Made by a program: the position numbers and the translations under genes | Shown: positions 30,688 through 33,960 of the stretch, piece after piece | Layout of the letters: each line of letters opens with the position of its first letter | Position numbering within the stretch: the first letter of the stretch is position 1 | DNA from: JAVZJR01 sp964435235 | GTDB taxonomy: Archaea > Micrarchaeota > Micrarchaeia > Anstonellales > Bilamarchaeaceae | NCBI GenBank assembly: GCA_964435235.1 | Contig: CAYSXZ010000020.1 | Location: 1-33,960, forward strand | Reading direction: 5' to 3' | Length of the DNA stretch: 33,960 nt | The notes under the pieces: generated by a model | The model's database searches: none | What the model was told of the DNA's origin: nothing | The model's input: only the letters and a program-made list of their open reading frames with translations

Positions 30688-31992
30688 TCAATCCCTAAGC
30701 GCGTTCTCCACTATCTTCTCGGCTTCTCCAATATACGTTTCCGGATTAAAGATGCGTTCAGCTTCCTTCTCGCTTATTATCTTTTTCTTAATTGCAATGT
30801 CCTTTAGATGGGCTTTCATGCGGAATGCCTCCTGAGCGATTGTGCGCACCAGCTCGTGTGCCTCCTGCCTGCCCATTCCTTTTTTTGTTAGTTCTATCAT
30901 CAACCTTTCCGCCATGATCAATCCCTTTGTGAGTTCAAGATTTCTCTTAATGTTCTCGTGGAAGAATTCAAGACCAGATAAGATTGCTACCATCTGTTTT
31001 ACCATGTAATCAGTTGCAATAAAACTGCTGGAAAATATAACTCTCTCGTTTGCGCTATTTGTAAGATCTCGTTCGTGCTCAAGTGGGATATTTTCTAGTG
31101 CCACTTGGACATTTGCCCTAACAATCCTAGCTAAGCTGCAGACCCTCTCGCATTTATGTGGATTTCTTTTCTGTGGCATTGTAGATGAGCCGACCTGCTT
31201 CTTTCCGAATGGTTCTGAGAGTTCTAATATCTCGCTTCTTTGAAGATTTCTTATTTCCTTTGCAATCTTTTCAAGAGAGGCAGCAATGAGGGCGAGTATG
31301 CACATAACCTCAGCATGCCTATCCCTCTGGATAATTTGATTCGATGCCTCTGCTGGTTTTAGTTTAAGTTCCTTCATAACAAGTTCTTGAATTCTCATTC
31401 CCTTTCCTTCAAATGTTGCCATCGTTCCGGTAGCGCCAGACATCTTTCCTACTGCTATTCTTTTTTTTGCTTCTTCCAATCTTTCAATATTTCGCTTTAT
31501 CTCTCTATAATATATGGCAAACTTCAAACCATATGTTGTAGGTGTTGCGTGCTGGCCATGGGTTCTTCCTATGCATACTGTTCTCTTATGCTCAAGCGCA
31601 ATTTTTTTCAACACCGTTTTAAGCTCTTCTAAGTGCTTCTTTAGAATATCGATGGCTTCTACAAACATGAGCGCTGTTGCAGTGTCTTCTATATCATAGC
31701 TCGTTGCACCAAGATGGACATATTTTCCAGCATCTCCGGCTTGTTCGCTTAGCGCTCTTACCATAGCCATTAGGTCGTGATGGATTTCTTCCTCTATTTC
31801 ATGGACACGCTCAACCGTTACCTTATCTATTGCTTTCGCTATCTTTTCTGGTGCGTCTTTTGGTATGTTTCCGAGAACTGCGTGCGCCTTTGCAAGCGCA
31901 AGTTCGACGTCCATCCATTTCCTAAGTTTGTTTCTTTCTTCAAAAATATCGTTCATCTCTGTTCTGTACCTTTCTTCAAAAGGAGATATCAT
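30688..31992 (-). CDS. purB: Adenylosuccinate lyase
   Basis: A 434-residue fumarase/aspartase-superfamily enzyme. It releases fumarate from SAICAR and adenylosuccinate in purine synthesis. The superfamily signature S-S-T-M-P-Q-K-R-N-P-H-K is present near residues 266-277. The catalytic histidine region G-R-T-H-G-Q-H-A-T-P is near 141-150, and the early K-Y-V-H-L-G-A-T-S-Y-D motif is also intact. Length is standard. A TATA-like ATTTAAAT at 32021-32028 lies about 32 bases before the ATG. It is a separate unit from the VirB4-like operon, whose first gene starts 62 bases downstream. Confidence 0.96.
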   Translation of the reverse strand: MISPFEERYRTEMNDIFEERNKLRKWMDVELALAKAHAVLGNIPKDAPEKIAKAIDKVTVERVHEIEEEIHHDLMAMVRALSEQAGDAGKYVHLGATSYDIEDTATALMFVEAIDILKKHLEELKTVLKKIALEHKRTVCIGRTHGQHATPTTYGLKFAIYYREIKRNIERLEEAKKRIAVGKMSGATGTMATFEGKGMRIQELVMKELKLKPAEASNQIIQRDRHAEVMCILALIAASLEKIAKEIRNLQRSEILELSEPFGKKQVGSSTMPQKRNPHKCERVCSLARIVRANVQVALENIPLEHERDLTNSANERVIFSSSFIATDYMVKQMVAILSGLEFFHENIKRNLELTKGLIMAERLMIELTKKGMGRQEAHELVRTIAQEAFRMKAHLKDIAIKKKIISEKEAERIFNPETYIGEAEKIVENALRD

Positions 31993-32020
31993 AGTATCAC
32001 AAGGATAATTATCATGCGAG

Positions 32021-32028
32021 ATTTAAAT
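32021..32028 (-). promoter_or_regulatory. TATA-like element of purB
   Basis: The palindrome ATTTAAAT is centred about 32 bases before the purB ATG at 31992, in the 134-base divergent gap. A nearby TTTAAATA at 32069-32076 better fits the opposite, plus-strand gene. The pair of elements suggests two separate promoters. Confidence 0.4.
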
Positions 32029-32126
32029 TCTATTGACATAAAATCATGACTCTATGCTTACAGAAACATTTAAATATCTTAGCCCACATATTTATACACA
32101 AACAAACATAGTGGTGGGTGATATAT

Positions 32127-33356
32127 TTGAATTCACAGATAAAGAGAAATGGGAATGAACAGAATAAAAATGAAAAACCGCAAATTCCAAGTTCAGAGGC
32201 ATTCAAAAAACCATTAGAAGAGGGTATCACTAGATTAGACCAATATTCAAAGATGATCGAAAATTATCTTGAAGGCAGCGAAAAAAGAATCGAAGAGATT
32301 GAGGAAAGAGTCGAAAGGATAGAAAAGGATGAGCTGCCGTCTCTAAAAGGATCGCTTGATACAGTAGTAGGAGCTGAGAAGAAAGATAAGGAGAACATAA
32401 GTAAAATCGAAGATGAAGTAAAACGACTCGAAAGCGAACTAAACAAGATTAAAGATGACATAGAAAACAAGTTGATGAATAAAATTGATGAAATTGAGGG
32501 GTTCATCAATAATAAAATAGAAAATCTAACAAATAAGCTTAACCAAGAAATCGAGAATATAGATAATAGATTTAGGGGTTTTGAGAGTAGGATAAATGAA
32601 GAAATCAAAGATTTAAAAGAAATAGTAAAAGCAGCTGAAGATAGCGCATATAATGCCGAAAATATTGCTGAGGGCTTGAAAACCATTGTAACTGACCACC
32701 ATCAGAAAAAAATAGATGAAATAGAAGAAAAAGTCAACAACTCCATCCCTCCTGCGCCAAATCTTAATGCACCAGATATGGAGGTTCCAAAGATAGCAAA
32801 AGCTTCACCACCACCTATCCCAACCCAGGCCAGCAAAAACAACGATAAAGAAAAACAACTAAATGAAATTTATAGAAGAAAGCTCAAAATTGCTAGCGAT
32901 ATCGCAACATTCGAGAAAGAATATACAAAAGAAAACGTAGCTGAATTAGGCATTCAACTTAAAGATCAAGAGAAGATTAGTGAAATAGAATATTCTAGTA
33001 TAAAAGGATACAACGACCTTACTACAGCAAATCAAAAAAGAATTAAGTATTACGCTAATGAGATAAAAGAACTTAAGGAGCTGAACGCAAAGCTTAATGT
33101 CTATTATGATGCAGCGTTGCAACTAGCTAAGAAATATGAGGTTAAGGAACCATCCGAAAAACCAATTATAGAAACATCTTTGGAAAACTTGCAAGAGATA
33201 AGTAATGAGAATATTGATCAAATAGAAGAGACGACAATCAGTGAGATGAATAAGGGATTGGATATATTGGAGGGAAAGATTAAAGCAATCGATAAAGTTG
33301 TAGAAGACGCAGAGGAGAAAGTAAAGAAGAATAAAAATAAAGAAGGAGGTGAATAA
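32127..33356 (+). CDS. Large coiled-coil protein of unknown function
   Basis: About 409 residues from a TTG at 32127, which has a GGTGGGTGA ribosome site at the same spacing as in tfe; a GTG at 32118 lies within that site and is less likely. A long heptad-rich coiled coil covers about residues 45-200 (repeated I-E-E-I-E and I-x-x-I-x patterns). A Pro-rich linker (about 205-235) and a second helical part follow. It is acidic and Lys/Glu/Ile/Asn-rich, with no membrane segment. It may be a cytoskeletal or SMC-like structural protein, but I find no ATPase. Its stop is two bases before the next gene. Confidence 0.8.
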   Translation: MNSQIKRNGNEQNKNEKPQIPSSEAFKKPLEEGITRLDQYSKMIENYLEGSEKRIEEIEERVERIEKDELPSLKGSLDTVVGAEKKDKENISKIEDEVKRLESELNKIKDDIENKLMNKIDEIEGFINNKIENLTNKLNQEIENIDNRFRGFESRINEEIKDLKEIVKAAEDSAYNAENIAEGLKTIVTDHHQKKIDEIEEKVNNSIPPAPNLNAPDMEVPKIAKASPPPIPTQASKNNDKEKQLNEIYRRKLKIASDIATFEKEYTKENVAELGIQLKDQEKISEIEYSSIKGYNDLTTANQKRIKYYANEIKELKELNAKLNVYYDAALQLAKKYEVKEPSEKPIIETSLENLQEISNENIDQIEETTISEMNKGLDILEGKIKAIDKVVEDAEEKVKKNKNKEGGE

Positions 33357-33358
33357 TT

Positions 33359-33960
33359 ATGCCGAAACAGCTTAAAGGTCTAATAGGCGCAGAAAAATCA
33401 AAAGAGGAAAATGCGGGGAAAAGGACGACAGAAGAACTAAAAAAAACACCACTTGATGGCAAGCAACCAAAACTAGAAGGACTGGCTACGAGTAGTGGAA
33501 TTCTATCTCCAGGAGCATTTACACCTCCTCCAAACAATAAAACAGGTAATGAAGGTAACGAATCAAATAGCGAAGAGGGGGCTGAGACACGAGAAGCGCA
33601 AACAAGAGAAGCGAAAACGAATAGATATTCCACGGGTAGAATTTTTGGAGGAAGGCAAGGCCGCCAACCCGCTGGTAAGGGAGAAACGCCACAACTAAGA
33701 GAATCAGACTTGCCACAATCTGATAAGAAAGAAGAGAAAACATCTTCTTACCATATGGCACTAACGAAAGACGATAAAGCGGCAACACAAACCTATAAGA
33801 AAGACAGAAAAAAAGAAAAAGAGCAGCCGCAGGAACTATCTCCAATAAATATCAACTTCGGAGAGCAAGCCCAATCCGGAGGACAAGTCAAACTCGAAGG
33901 ACAAGCCCAATCGCTTAGGATAACAGCTGTTGGCACAAAGGCTCGTGGACCGGATGAGGA
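33359..33960 (+). CDS. Disordered low-complexity protein, 3'-partial
   Basis: An open frame of 200 codons from the ATG at 33359 to the window edge, preceded by AAGGAGGTGA, the strongest ribosome site in the window. The product is rich in Lys, Glu, Gln, Pro and Gly, with few hydrophobic residues and short repeated elements (E-G-Q-A-Q-S, G-E-Q-A-Q-S, G-G-Q-V near its end). It is therefore probably disordered in this part; a folded domain may follow outside the window. It is almost certainly co-translated with the coiled-coil gene two bases upstream. Function unknown. Confidence 0.75.
   Translation, partial: MPKQLKGLIGAEKSKEENAGKRTTEELKKTPLDGKQPKLEGLATSSGILSPGAFTPPPNNKTGNEGNESNSEEGAETREAQTREAKTNRYSTGRIFGGRQGRQPAGKGETPQLRESDLPQSDKKEEKTSSYHMALTKDDKAATQTYKKDRKKEKEQPQELSPININFGEQAQSGGQVKLEGQAQSLRITAVGTKARGPDE

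Overview
The window comes from an archaeon. It carries both subunits of DNA topoisomerase VI, a group II chaperonin (thermosome), archaeal-type alanyl-tRNA synthetase, the transcription factor TFE, a cupin-type glucose-6-phosphate isomerase, a Pno1/Dim2-like KH protein, and tRNA genes with bulge-helix-bulge introns. Ribosome binding sites are of the GGTGA type, TTG/GTG starts are common, and several genes have a TATA box about 26-28 bases before the start codon, which suggests leaderless mRNAs. Genes are densely packed and convergent gene ends often overlap by a few bases. A small-genome (DPANN-like) archaeon is a plausible guess, but this is inference; no 16S gene is present to confirm it.

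Left third (1-11000): a plus-strand operon runs from a helical-repeat protein through the KH protein to top6B and top6A. It converges on a membrane protein and purN. Next come an intron-containing tRNA-Arg, a hypothetical protein with a phosphoribosyltransferase, a glutamine synthetase-like protein whose active site looks degenerate, a phosphohexomutase and the thermosome.

Middle (11000-23200): this accessory-looking stretch holds a structured intergenic region, an AbiEii-like nucleotidyltransferase with a partner whose winged helix is interrupted by a TAG codon, and tRNA-Leu(UAA) and tRNA-Ser(CGA) genes with unusual introns. Core genes follow (cupin PGI, AlaRS), with several hypothetical coiled-coil, HEPN-like and TPR proteins. 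There is also a decayed AAA/DUF4143 ATPase, an endonuclease IV-like protein, a lipoprotein built from ten four-cysteine repeats, a HAD phosphatase and a tRNA-Leu(CAG) with a D-loop intron. Two of these tRNA genes are preceded by related 50-54 nt hairpin units that look like imitations of the tRNA acceptor stem.

Right third (23200-33960): TFE (with a long basic tail) and a Nudix hydrolase are followed by a five-gene minus-strand operon. It combines a split VirB4-like ATPase (separate membrane/N-domain and motor-domain proteins), a zinc-ribbon two-TM protein, a coiled-coil winged-helix protein and a large two-TM protein with a roughly 515-residue outer domain. I read it as a type IV secretion-like or DNA-transfer-like membrane machine. 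purB comes next, and the window ends in a large coiled-coil protein translationally linked to a disordered protein that runs off the edge.

The most novel-looking items are the tRNA-adjacent acceptor-mimic repeats with the D-loop introns, the VirB4-like operon with its unrecognised partners, and the glutamine synthetase-like protein lacking canonical catalytic residues.
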